Of a stretch of 64,000 bases of DNA, positions 11,601-24,100 are shown piece after piece; positions within the stretch are counted from its first letter, which is position 1, and each line of letters begins with the position of its first letter. The notes under the pieces were generated by a model. It worked only from the letters and a program-made list of their open reading frames with translations, did not search any database and was not told the DNA's origin. Source of the stretch: Microplitis mediator (lineage: Eukaryota; Arthropoda; Insecta; Hymenoptera; Braconidae); contig NC_079973.1 of NCBI RefSeq assembly GCF_029852145.1, positions 19,176,422 through 19,240,421 of the forward strand, read 5' to 3'. A program made the translations under genes and the position numbers.

Positions 11601-12036
11601 ATAAAGAGATTTTTTTGACAATAAAACAAAACGTCAGATTTTGATAACAAAAAAAAGTGTTGAATGCATTATTACTGTTTTCAATGTTTCTAATTTAAAA
11701 AAATTAAAATTTTAAAAGTATTCTTAAAATATCAATATTTTAGAAATTGTATAAATAATAAAATTGTTAAATCATTTTATCAATAAGATAAAGAGTCATA
11801 AATAATAATAAAATTTGGCCGTGAAAAAAGTTTATCCCGTTTAAATTCATTTAAAAATTCAATCCTGACGATAAACTCAAAAAGATACAGAATGGTCGTA
11901 CGATTTTTTTGAAAAATATCAGAATTGTAGCTTTCGAATTTTATATTCTTATATTTTTAGAAATTCTAAAGAAAAAGTTCATTTTTTTCTTTTGTGTTCA
12001 GTAAAATAATATCACCCGCATTGAAAAAAATGATAA

Positions 12037-12375
12037 GTACATAGAAAAATAGGATTTCTTGGTGCAAAAAATTTTTACTCATCTCAAAAAAATTTTTACT
12101 TACCCTAAAAAGTTTTTTGCATTGTGAATTGAAAACAAAAATTTTGTTTGGGCGAGAAAACATTCCTTGCGCTAAAAAATTTCTTCTAGCCCTACACGGA
12201 GAAAAATAGGCGCTGCAACAGGACAAAATTTTGTTGCAGCAACAGGATTTTCATATTACAGCAACGGGATTTCGTCCTGTTGCGGCGCCTATTTTTTTTC
12301 CGTGTCAAAAAATTTTTATTTTCGTTTCATAATGCAAAATTTTTCTTGCGCCAAGAAATCCTTTTTTTTGTGTGT
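12037..12375. mobile_element. MITE, 'GGATTTCTTG' family, hosting a second MITE
   Basis: The outer ends read ACATAGAAAAATAGGATTTC and GAAATCCTTTTTTTTGTGTG. The element is interrupted at 12194-12305 by a different palindromic element, giving a clear order of insertion. It lies about 240 bp upstream of the esterase start codon. Confidence 0.65.
12194..12305. mobile_element. Nested 112-bp palindromic MITE (ACACGGA ends)
   Basis: Ends ACACGGAGAAAAATAGGCG and CGCCTATTTTTTTTCCGTGT. The interior has CAACAGGACAAAAT and ATTTCGTCCTGTTG arms. Same end family as 8229-8608 and 22061-22452. Inserted into the 12037-12375 element. Confidence 0.75.
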
Positions 12376-12613
12376 GTTTCTTAATCAAATTCTATATAAA
12401 TATTTTTAAAAAATAGAAATAAAATTTATACTCGATTTTTTCGTTATAGTTAGTCCAGTGAAATTATAAACGATACTTTTGAGTTTAATGACACTACCAG
12501 TTGACATTTATTGATAAGAACACTTATCACCTATGCTATACTTAGTGTCCGATTGCAAGTTTTAACTTCAGTTATAGAAAACAAGTGTAGCGTGTTGCAA
12601 TAAATTATTTAAA

Positions 12614-15406
12614 ATGATACTAATATTTTACATAGTATTATTTTTTTCAAATTCTATCGTAATAAATATCATTTCAATAAATGCTGAGCTTACAAGTGTA
12701 ATTGAAACAGAGAAAGGACCCGTACAAGGTGAAATTTTAGTTTCTGTTAATAAAAAAATTAAATTTTCATCATTTCGTGGAATACGATACGGAAAACCAC
12801 CGATCGGAATTTATCGATTTAAGGTAACATTTTATGGAGAAAAAAAATATATAAATTTTTTATAGAAAAGTTTTTAGCCAGCAGAAGAAGCTGAAGCATG
12901 GGAAGATATTTTCCAAGCAACTTCCGAAGCAACTCCATGTCCTCAAATGGATGACACTAATGGCAAAGAAGTAATTGGCGATGAAGATTGTTTGAATTTA
13001 AATGTTTATACGCCGAAAACAAATTTTTCTAGTTACAATGAAAGTTTACCAGTAATGGTATGGATTTACGGCGGTCGCTTCAAAGAAGGTTCATCGAGTA
13101 TTAAAAAATTTGGTCCAGACTATCTCATTGAAAATGATGTTGTGGTTGTGGTAATGAACCACCGTCTAGGTGCCTTGGGTTATCTGTCGCTGAATTTGTC
13201 AGACGCCAGTGGCAATGCCGGACTTAAAGATCAAGTTCTTGCACTCAAATGGGTGCAGAAAAATATAAAATTTTTTGGCGGTGATTCAAAAAGTGTAACT
13301 ATTTTTGGACAGAGCACTGGTGCAGTTGCCGTTGATTTCCATATCCTTTCTGAATCTTCACGAGGTATAAAAAATTATTTCCTTTTTATTGAGAAGATTA
13401 ACAACATAACATTATTGATTTAGATCTTTTCCAACGGTCTATTAGCATGAGTGGATCATCATTATGTTTTTGGGGATTTGCTGCTTCGTCTCAAAATGAA
13501 TTTCATGCTTACCAAGTTGCCAATCTTTTAGGCTACAAAGTCAATGATAAAACAGAACTCCTTGGAATACTAAAAAATGAATCCGCTCAAAATATTGTCA
13601 AAGCGACTGAAAAAATAACTTCTGTAGTAATTTTTATTTATTAATTTTATAGTCTCACCTCAACAAACTCTGAATATTCGATAAATTATTTAGAATCTCC
13701 GACCTTTTAAGCCAGTAATTGAAGATCAAAATATTGCTGGCGACACTGCATTCATCACGAAATGTTTCGTTGAAAATTTAAAAACTGGTCAGTTCAATCA
13801 ATTACCTCACATGGCAGGACTTATGTCTCAAGAAATTCTATTTTTCCTAAAACGTATTTATTTACTTATTTATTATTTTTAAATTTCTTCATTTTCATCT
13901 ATTGCTATTTTTTTTTTTTCAAAGCTCTGATACAATTAAAAGACAGTGTTGAAAAAATACGTAATACGACTGGAATAATTGGTGCAGACGTTCCTTTTAA
14001 TTTAATTCCGACTCTTTCAAATATTTTTGGTGGTCAACCAGAAGATATATTTAGCGATGTTATCGATGATGCAATCGATCAAATAATTCAAGTAATACAT
14101 ATATTTATGCCTTTCTCTATAAGGGGGGGGGGTCGGGGTACTTAAGGAAATACTAAGCTTTCGAAGACTCAAATACATTAAATCTTTTTTTTTTTTAATG
14201 ATATTCAAAGTAAATAGAAAAAATTTACGAGTGTGAATGTAGCAGACATCAGACAAATTTAAAATTATATCAATAAATACAATAAATAATTGATTAAATA
14301 AATTTTTAAAAAAATGCCCATTTAAAAAATTGGAAAATTAATAAGTGCCGTTTTTATAAATATTATTTTTTAAATTGTTTACTTTATTCATTTATAATTT
14401 GTTTGATGTCTGTTACATTCACACTCATAAAAATTTACAGAATCCGTTAAAAAAAAAATAAATTCATTTTTTCGGGTAAAGTAGGGTACATCCTAAAGAA
14501 GGTAAAAAAAACATTCTTGATATTAAATTAAATTTTTTTATAAGTAATTTACATAAAGAAAAATTACATTTTACATAATTATTAGATACAAAGGAAGAAA
14601 GAAAAATTTTAATAGTTTTTATCATAAAACAAAAGTCATTAATATTTTTCGACTGACACTCGATTTTCGAAAAATTTTAACAAAAAGAATTTTAAATAAT
14701 GCTCAATTATATTTACAAAAGTGATTTTGGAATGTTTGAAAAACATTTCAAAAAAAAAAAATGTTTTTTTTATAAAATTTTGGGGGTACCCCGTTTTGTT
14801 CCCCTCCCCCCTACATATGAAATTAAACGAATTATTCGCCATTATTTATTTAATTCCAGAATCTTACTGACGCCTATTATGTCAGTGCAATAGATACTAA
14901 GCAACAATTAATGCAGAAATATGTTCCAGTATACTATTATCGTAATTCCATTATTTCTAGTATGTCTAGACATAAATCTGTGCTTGGAATTTCAATTGAC
15001 GGTAAATAATAATTTATAATTAATACCATTTTAACTCTTTAATTTAACAAATAAAATTATCTTCAAATACGTATAAGGTTCTGCTCATGCTGATGATTTG
15101 CCATACATATGGCACGTTTCAAACTTTAAATATCCAACTGACCCTCAAGATCCTTTCAATATTAATCGAGATAAATTAGTAAGGATGTGGACTAATTTTG
15201 CTAAATATTCAAATCCTACACCTCTGGGAACCAAAGATCAGATTTTGAATGTCACTTGGACAGTGTCAGGGTCCGAAGGATATCATCTTGAAATAAATCA
15301 GGATTATTTAGCAATGGGTCCAAGACCAGTTGATGAAAATGTCAAGAAATTTCAACCAGAACATCTTTCATCTCTAAAAAAAATCACCGACTGTTCTTAT
15401 AATTAA
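12614..15406 (+). CDS. Secreted carboxylesterase (COE family), seven exons
   Basis: Alpha/beta-hydrolase of the carboxylesterase/cholinesterase family, about 565 residues, which is full length. Exons: 12614-12823, 12878-13364, 13424-13626, 13694-13853, 13925-14091, 14860-15001, 15078-15406; all junctions are GT-AG and in phase. It opens with a signal peptide (MILIFYIVLFFSNSIV..) and the family motif FRGIRYGKPP. DEDCLNLNVYTP and NHRLGALGYLSL are also present. The predicted triad is complete: Ser216 in GQSTGA, Glu347 in GLMSQEILFF and His460 in GSAHADDLPYIW. Two things are odd. The nucleophile elbow is GQSTG instead of the usual GESAG, and the oxyanion segment reads YGGRFKEGS instead of HGGGF. 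Substrate specificity may therefore be unusual or activity reduced. Juvenile hormone esterase, detoxification esterase and secreted or venom-type esterase are all possible; the sequence does not decide. Intron 5 carries a transposon-like insertion. Confidence 0.88.
14118..14817. mobile_element. Transposon-like insertion in esterase intron 5
   Basis: G-rich start (GGGGGGGGTCGGGGTAC) and inverted C-rich end (GGGGTACCCCGTTTTG..CTCCCCCC). The block after the left end, 'aaatactaagctttcgaag' and following, matches 23412-24399 in the astacin A intron. So one element family has inserted into introns of two different genes. No transposase is visible. Confidence 0.6.
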
Positions 15407-15457
15407 AAATTAGTTTATAAATAACTCATCAAATTAAATAGAAAAATGATTTACATG

Positions 15458-15463
15458 AATAAA
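15458..15463 (+). terminator. Poly(A) signal of the esterase gene
   Basis: AATAAA about 50 nt downstream of the esterase stop codon, in AT-rich sequence. Confidence 0.5.
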
Positions 15464-16358
15464 TACAATTTTTATGAACTCCCTATTAAATTTTTGTAGT
15501 ATGAATAATAACTTAATTTATGAAACTAATAATGTAATTTATATATTTATTGTCCCTAAAAATACAAATTGTCACTTAATAGACGATAACTGGTAATCGA
15601 CATCAGTTACGTAATAACCCTCGATTATCGGTTGAGTGGCGATAACCTTGCAGAATTTCCATGCATAGGAAGGTCGTAACGTATTGCATTAGGCGGCAGT
15701 CGAGGGTGTAAAACGATAAATTATGCACCCTACCTCACACAGCCGAGCTGTATGTATGAAGTAGGTGAGCAGTGTGAAGAAAAAAACAGAGGGTGAGATT
15801 CTCAAGCGAGCGGTTGGCGGCATGGTTTGAGAACCCCATGTTAATCGCATACGCTAAACTTAACTTAACGTACATTATATGCCGCACACTAACGTTGTAC
15901 GTTAACATTATTCCTATTACGATGATATTACGGTCCCTATGCTCGCCATTAGGTGGACGCTTGGCACTTACACTTATATTCTCAAGTGAGATAATGCTAA
16001 GAGAGATAGGAAAAGAGGATAGTAATTTAAGAGTCAACTACTTAACTTTGCTAAAGGATTATACATATGTTACATACTTTGTCATACTTTACACATATGT
16101 TGTTTAAATTTTATTTATTATTACATTTCCATATATTTGTATTTACAATATTTTTATGTTTACGTTTGAAATATTTTTTTTTTTTGAGGTAACTCAAGAA
16201 TTTTGCAAATCTTAAAATTATTAGAAAATCAAATTTTGTTTAATTTCCTAAAATTTTTATCTCACAATATGAATTTTTAAAGTTCGCATGAAAATATCCC
16301 AAGTATCATGTTCAGAAAATTTTGAAATTCTTTAGTGATTTTTAATAATATATAACAT

Positions 16359-16705
16359 ACACGCTGAAAAAAAAAGTGGCAATACATCCCAATTCAACGA
16401 AGTAACTATTTCCAACTTTACATTTTAAAGATTCTTATTCTTTTATGTTAACTTTTCCTATCAGAGATGGTAATCATTCTTATCCGAGATGATAATCATT
16501 ACTATCTCAGAAGGCAGAATTTACAAATTTTTCAGATATAAAAAATATTACTATTTAGATGATAACTATTATTATCGGCAATAGTAAATATAACTATACG
16601 AGAAACGAATAATTAACATAAAAGCATGATAATGATTATCACATACAGATGGTAATCATTCCCTATTGCAAGATGGTAATAATTAGCATTTTTTTTAAGC
16701 ATGTA
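16359..16705. mobile_element. MITE with ACACGCTGAAAA ends, copy 1
   Basis: About 345 bp with repeated GATGGTAAT/ATTACCATC-type words. Starts ACACGCTGAAAA and ends with AGCATTTTTTTTAAGCATGT. Its close relative at 27289-27636 shares 'gaagtaactatttcca' and 'gatgataatcattactatc'. Confidence 0.7.
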
Positions 16706-16845
16706 AGGTTAAAGACCTAGTACCCGATCACTCCAGGTATTTGTATATCTAAATTTAGTAAAATTTCGTAAATATAGATATACAAATATATGAGTGATCG
16801 GGTACTAGTTCCCTGATCAGATATTGGGTCTCTTACCTTATACAT
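16706..16845. mobile_element. Palindromic element with TAGTACCCGATCACT arms
   Basis: The inverted arms 'agtacccgatcactc' and 'gagtgatcgggtact' surround an AT-rich centre that repeats 'tagatatacaaatat' in inverse. The outer ends, taaggttaaagacc and gggtctcttacctta, match the ends of 49766-50566. Confidence 0.6.
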
Positions 16846-18076
16846 TCCCTACAAATCGTGCAGGGTTTGAAAATAACAAAAGATTAGTTTTGAATTAAAA
16901 CTTTTTTTTTTATAAAACTAGACATTCTCTAGAGATTTTGAATGAATTTTTTACACGGAAAAAATTTACCATAAAATTTACAGTGTTCAGTAAAGCTGGA
17001 ACTAACTAGAGCTAATGAGAATTTTAACAGTGCTCTTTATAAAATTTAAAGTCTCAAAGCATGCCATAGACATTTATATTTTATTGAAAGTACTGTCAAA
17101 AATTCCACTGGCGCTATAGCTGTTCCAGCTTCATAAGTGGCACTGTAATTTTCATCTGAATTTTATAAAGAAATTCTCTCTGCGCATATATATAAACGAA
17201 AAATTTTGAGTCAGAATATTAAATAAGAAATGTATTAATTGTGTCAAATAGTAACATTTATAGAACTTAAAAAATTATACTATAAAGAAAAAGATGTAAA
17301 AAAAAAAAATTTTTTTTTTATCACTATCAATTCTATATTCACTTACTGACTTTATATTTACCATAAATTCTATAATTACTTACTGAAAAAACAAAAATGA
17401 AATAAAGTATTTCAAAAATATGCTTTATGTAAAAAAAAAAAAACGTTGACCCATAAAATTCAAATTTATGATGATTTCATTTTTTCAGGAAGAAAACAAA
17501 ACATAAAATATTTTAGCAATTTTATTTTGAATAGTAGTGAATTCAACTTTGTTTTCAACTAAAAACTGTATCTTGTTAAAGATATACTATACCTATAGTA
17601 GTACAGTACAAGAGTATAATGGTAGTAGTAGTAGTAGTAGTCGCAGTAAATGTAGAGTGTAGTCTACTAGAAGTAAGGGATCGGATGGAATGTGTGTCGC
17701 TTAGGCTTACGAAGACGTCGTAATGCGAAGGGTCGTCCTCTCCGGTACCGTACTCTGGTCCCTCAGCAACGATATGGACCCGAGACGTAGTATAGAGATT
17801 TGAGGATTTACTTGGCCAATAAAATCCGATGAGATGTCGTGAATATGTCGAGTTGCTACTCACAACTTGGACTAGTACTATTTTTTATTTTTCTTTAATA
17901 CGAAATCTTTTGATTTAAAAATTAACGTTTTCAGAACAAATCAATCTTATCTCTCTCATTTTGTTTATTCTTTACATTCTACGGTAATTAAAGCAACTTA
18001 AATACATAAAACAAGTATATAGAGTAAAGACATAAAATAAACCCTAAAAAAATTCTAATACCCCAGATACGTCATT

Positions 18077-18104
18077 GCCATAAAAAAAAAAAAAAAAAAA
18101 AAAA
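18077..18104. repeat. Poly(A) homopolymer run
   Basis: Twenty-odd consecutive A residues; no adjacent gene or retroposed coding sequence recognised. Confidence 0.7.
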
Positions 18105-21086
18105 AACGGCAATTTTATTCCCTTGTTCTTTCGGTAATTTTGTAAAAACTTATTAGTCATGTTTTTATAATTAATAATAATTGATGCCATTCATATCTAC
18201 GTTTTGTTACTAAAATTTATAATTAACTTCATTGTCATATTTCAATAAAAAAAAATGTAAATATGGATGTTTTTTTTTTTTTTATAAAAATAAATAATAC
18301 AATTTAATGAAGCAATTATTAAAGTGATTTATGGTCTTACCACTTGCATACTAACTTACTGAGGGGAAGTAACAAAATTCCTTAAAAAAATAGCTGGGGT
18401 TAAATTATGGAAAAAAAAGGAAGTAGTAGTAAAAAATTTTAAAGACATTTAAAATTTTATTACAGCTCCAAATGAACAAATAAATATGATTTTAATGTCG
18501 TGATATATTTAAAATACCATAAAAAATTTTAACTGCAAGTAATTTATTTTTTGTTTTAATTTAATTTTTTTTTCTTTTTTTACCTAATAAACGTTGATAT
18601 TTATTTGATTGGTGACCATAAAACATAAAGATTACAGTCATTCGACAATACTAAACTTGATGTAGGCATGATAAAATTATATATATGTATACATATATAA
18701 TGTGTAACGTTGACATTACGTTTCCAAGACGTTTCTGTGAAAGGTAATAAAGATACGCTATCTTTACCAACATCGCTCGTGTCTTATCTTTTTACCTTGT
18801 GACGCAACCATCAAACACTGTTAGTATTTGGTGCAAAAAAAAAAATTTTTTAATTTTTATTTTATAATTTATTTTCAACAAAAGACATTATTAAGAATTG
18901 AATCGCAATAGCGAATTTAATATACAATGTGAAAAATAATTATCAAGCTTATTGTAATTTTTATTATGTTAATAGCCTATTATATATCATGGTAAATGGT
19001 TATGATGTGTGTGTACTCAGTATACTTGGCTGTTATGTAGTATTAGTACAGGTATATCGTATATAGTGAATAGAGTGGATTTTGGTGGTACACAAGACTG
19101 TTATTTATTGGTGGTACGCGCAACATTATATTATATACAAGCTATACTATATACTACGAGTCCAAAACCGAGCCAAAGCAATATATGTATACATATATAA
19201 TAAAGAAACCATGATACTTTATCTTCAATTTTACTTACCATTAATAACAAAACAGAATGTCAAATCTATTATTTATTCATATCAGTTTAGATAGATTTGA
19301 TAAAAAGTTACCTCATTAATTGACAGTAAATTTAAAGTAGGATAGCCAATTATATAGAGCCCTGATCATGAGCAAGTCATATGCATATGACTTTCTTGAG
19401 ATTTACCCGGGGTAAAACATAAAACTTGATTCTTTTAGAGCTTTTTTACCTTAGTTTGAACTTATTCGTCTTCACTTCGAGCATGACAGTCAATCACCTT
19501 ATTTTTGACTTGCTGGACCAAGTCAAAAGCAAGCAGTACTTATTAGTGTAAAATGTGTTTTCCGCGTTTCATCTTAGTTTTGACTTTTTCGCCTTATAAT
19601 TTAAATCGAACAAGTCTAAACCAAGTCAATTTCGACTTGATTTAGCCTTTTTCGTCTTAAATCGTGACTTAATAAGCCAGTTAAGTCTAAACCAAGACTA
19701 CTCGATGTATTTCATATCTCTGTAAAAAAAAGTCAAGCTTGTTTTGTGAAAAACGGCTTTAAATTTCGACTTGGTAAACCAAATCTAAATCAAGTTTTAT
19801 TTTTGACCCAGGTCGCTATTGTATTTGTTTTTACGGAGGCATTTGGACAGCATTGTGCCATGCGTCCTTATTAAAAGAGGGTGTCAAAAAATACCATTGG
19901 TTTAAAAGTTTATATATTAACACTCTTTATTCAATTGATGGAAGACAATAACTAGAATTTTATATATTTTTTCAAAGTTTAATTTGAAACTATTGTTGAA
20001 GTGATAAAATGGAAAATATATATTTTTTTTAAATAAACTGAGAAGTTACAATTAAATTAGAGCCGTAAAACCGATTTAATAATAATGAAATAAAGTATAA
20101 TGTAATGTAGCAATTTGTTGATGAAACTGATTGTTTTGGCATGCCAGATCTTTTATGTAAATAGTAATCAAGCTGAGTGCGAAACGTGGTTGCATTTAGC
20201 ATACAAGTATACGTTGAGGCGTGATAATTAATTCAATTCAATTCAACTTTATATTTAAATTTATGTCATAAATTTTTTTTTTTAAATTGATTTGAAAGTA
20301 CTAAAACGAGTTTCGTTAACAACAATAGTTAGTTAATGTAATTAAGTAATCAAATTTCAATTATTTAAAATTAACTTACAGATTATGATACACAGCAGGA
20401 GAATAGTGTGTCTTCAAAATGGCAGGACATCTCTCAAGTCCATGCATAGATGCATTACAGAGGATCAAGAAGATACTACATAATGCATCGAAACCGATTT
20501 ACTCCCTTCTCTCTCCTTCTTGTTATACATATATATATGGATATATATACCTCGATACATACATAGATATATAGATATATGTTAGGAGTGGTGAATGCCG
20601 ACTAACGTGTTTCAGATGAAGCCCTTTGCGCCTACCAAATCGCCTTGAGATTGAATATAAACGCGAGAATAAGAAGCCATTTTATCACGCTTTTCGTTGA
20701 GCTTTTACTCTAGTGAAATTGAGGGCTCAAGATGTGGCTTAGAGAATTGGGAGAGGAAATTCTGTATTTACTGACAAGAGGAACTTGACGGAAACTCGGA
20801 AAATAAACCAATGTGTATAAAAAAAATATTTATAATTTATATATTAACAATTTTTTTCTTTAATAGATGAATAAGTTGTTTTTTTTTTTTTTTTTTTTAA
20901 CAATCGTGTTCTTTAGAGGCAAATTATTGATGAATCGGTATAAGAATAAAGATAGGAGAGAAACAATTTTTTCCTATTGTCCTATTGCTATAAAATGAAA
21001 CAAACATTTTATTTTCTATTGAATTAACTTTCCGAGTATTCATGATATCACAATCGATGCCAATTACCGTCTGTAATATTAACATA

Positions 21087-21092
21087 TTTATT
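21087..21092 (-). terminator. Poly(A) signal of astacin A
   Basis: TTTATT on the plus strand is AATAAA on the minus strand, about 40 nt after the stop codon of the astacin gene. Confidence 0.5.
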
Positions 21093-21129
21093 TTTACTGT
21101 AATTTTTAACGGCCATCATTAATAGATGA

Positions 21130-24100
21130 TTAATTTTCATTAAGTACAGCAATCAAAGACGCTGAGAACCCAGCTGCCTCAATCAGAGAGTCGCTAGAGA
21201 ACAAAACGGACAACTTGTTTTTTGACGAAATAATTTCTAAATTATTGTTTTTGCCACAGTAGATTCCAATCATAGGAGAGGTTAAAGAATTGCCGTTAAA
21301 AAATCGGATATAATCTTTTGTACACTTTTCACTCATTTCAATTTCAAAGAGATGAAATTTCATTCTTATCCGATGATTACTTGGTGCAATGAAATTCCAG
21401 TAGCACTCTTTGTTTGATTTGTAGCGTTTTGGATAATTCGGTGATTCTAAATTGTAAGAAGTGTCATTGCTGATCTCAATAGTCCGATGACAAATAGTTT
21501 CGTACTCGACTTTGAAAGTACTGGTAATATTTTGATTACTCATTTTCACATAAGTAACTAGTAAAAAATTACCAGTAATCATGGTGTGTCCAGTTACTTC
21601 ACCGCAGTAACGTGCTAGAAAAAAATTGGTATTAATAAAAAATAGTATATTGTGTGACAAGGGATGAAACAAGACGATTTCAGACGAGGGCTGACATCAC
21701 CCGCAGTCTGAAATCGTGTTTTATCCTTAGTCACACACTACATTTTTCATGATTACCTGCATCAGAACTTCAAGATTCAGTGTTAGCAGCCAGTAAGAAA
21801 TAAGTTAATTTCAAGCCGATGATGCGGAGAACTGTTAGAGAATGAGAAATCTGTGATTTAAAGTCACCTATTAAATAGTAAATAAGACAAAAATATTATT
21901 TTCACTCATTTTTTATTAATTTTATTTGGTTAATTAAAAGTGGCACTTAAAAAATGAAATGAGTAAACTGAAGTGACAAGTAAACAAATGAGAGTAATAA
22001 GGCTGCAAATGAACATTAAATATAACTGATACCGGGCAGAAACAATTTTGTTTCTCCCCACACGGAAAAAAATTAATCGTGAATGCAACATGATGCAGTC
22101 TTGGTAAATAAACATGATGAAATCATGTTGCATTCACGTGATTTGTCATGTTTCGGCTACATGATAATCATGTTGCGGTAACATGAGAAAATCATGTTGC
22201 TGCCACATATTGTCATGTAGCCGAAACATGACAAATCATGTTGCATTCACATGATTTTCTCATGTTACCGTAACATGATTATCATGTAGACGAAACATGA
22301 TTATCATGTGAATGCCACATGATTTTCTCATGTTACCGCAACATGATTATCATGTAGCCGAAACATGACAAATCATGTGAATGCAACATGATTTCATCAT
22401 GTTTATTTACCAAGATTGCATCATGTTGCATTCACGATTAATTTTTTCCGTGCAAGAGAAAAAACACGCATGTTTCTGCCCGCTGTATGAAGATATTTTT
22501 GAATTACGAATTCGCTAGCAGTTGTTTGTAGCATCGGCTTGAAATTAGCTTGTTTCGACGTGCTGTAGAAATACTGAAACTTCAAGTTTCGATGCTGGTA
22601 TCATGAAAAAAATTTTAATTAGTGATCATATGAATTACAATAATCGTCAATATATTATTTTATATTGATAGCAAACTAAAATCGAAAAAGCCCCATCAAT
22701 ATTAGTTGGGCCTAAAATTATTAAAAAGTTATATTTAATCTGTCAAAAATTAAGATAGTTAAAAGAAAAGATGAATCAATATACGAACACGAATTCCCCT
22801 TTAAATTGGTAGTTTATTTTTTTTTTACGAAAATTTTATTAGAAATGTGTTATAATAATGATAATAATATTGAATTCTACAAGTGAGTGAATGTCTACAA
22901 GCAGCTCATGAGTTTCTAACGGCATAGATAGCCTGCCGTAATACAGAAATATTATTGACTAGAAGTATATATACCTAAAATAGTACTGTTTAGTGAATTT
23001 CCGTTTCGAATTTCCAGATAATCAAATAAACAATTGTAAGTCTGATAAATCTTCAATGATATGATTTTGAGTTTTATGTTTTCACCTTCAGCTGCTCTAA
23101 TTCTCCATTCACACCTTTCAACATCATTTAGTGTAACGTTATTGTTATTTATTGGTTGTTCAAATGTACCACTAGGCTCATATAATGTTTTTCCACAACC
23201 TGAATTAATAATTAGTTTGATTTAATTATTAAGACTATTATGAGAACATTATTACACTGTAAAAAATTTTTGGTGTGAAAATGGTCCCTGAGGACTTTAC
23301 ACAGTCTGCTCGGTGTGAAATGTCAAGTAGTGTACTTTTAACACAGTATGAATGTTTTCTTTCGTAATATAATTTTTGGTAAAAAATGATTACATAATAT
23401 ATAGGTTACAGCACTAGAAGGAGGGGAGGGGGCAAGCGGGGTACGTAAAGAAATACTTAGTTTTTAATGACTCAAATATGCTAAATCTTTTTCTTTAATG
23501 ACATTCACAGTAAATCGAAAGAATTTTCAGTTGCCGTTAAAAAATAGATATTTATGTCATAAGGCCGCAAAGTGGCGATTTACCGAAAATCTCGATGTTG
23601 CGATATGAGCCTAAAGTCTGTGGCGCGAATTCACGAAAACAAGTGTAAATTTGACGTTCGAGGCGATTATACACTCGTTTTTGTAAAATAGCATCACAAA
23701 CATAAGGCGAATATTGTAAAATCAAGATTGTCTTAATCGCCTGTATGACATACAATATTTTTTGGCATCATTGTTCAGAAAATTGAATTCGCGAGATGCG
23801 CAGCTTTAGAAATTATATATTTACTTGAAATTTATTATTATTTAAGGGTTTATTAATAATTTTTGACTTTCTATCACTTACAGAAAAATGTTTATTGATT
23901 ATTTAATAAATGTTTCAAATACTGTAATAAAAAACACTGATCGCTGTGCTGCAACGTGTGTTAGTTATTAGCGAAATGATGTCGTTATTCTAATAACATT
24001 TGGTGTCCTTCGCAATAAACTGCAATTGGTGAGAAAATTAGCGCCACCACTCAATATTAATTAAATTGAAAAACTAATCAAAATATTCGGTCAGTAAACT

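Larger units (their letters stand above)
15464..21086. other. Intergenic region between esterase and astacin cluster
   Basis: No gene is supported. GC-richer non-coding islands stand out at about 15590-15850, 17640-17870, 18700-18800 and 20450-20760. They could be regulatory, or exons of an unrecognised RNA gene. 19390-19830 is filled with degenerate repeats of GACTTGGTTTA and AAGTCAAG words in both orientations. Two MITEs at 16359-16845 and a poly(A) run are listed separately. Confidence 0.5.
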
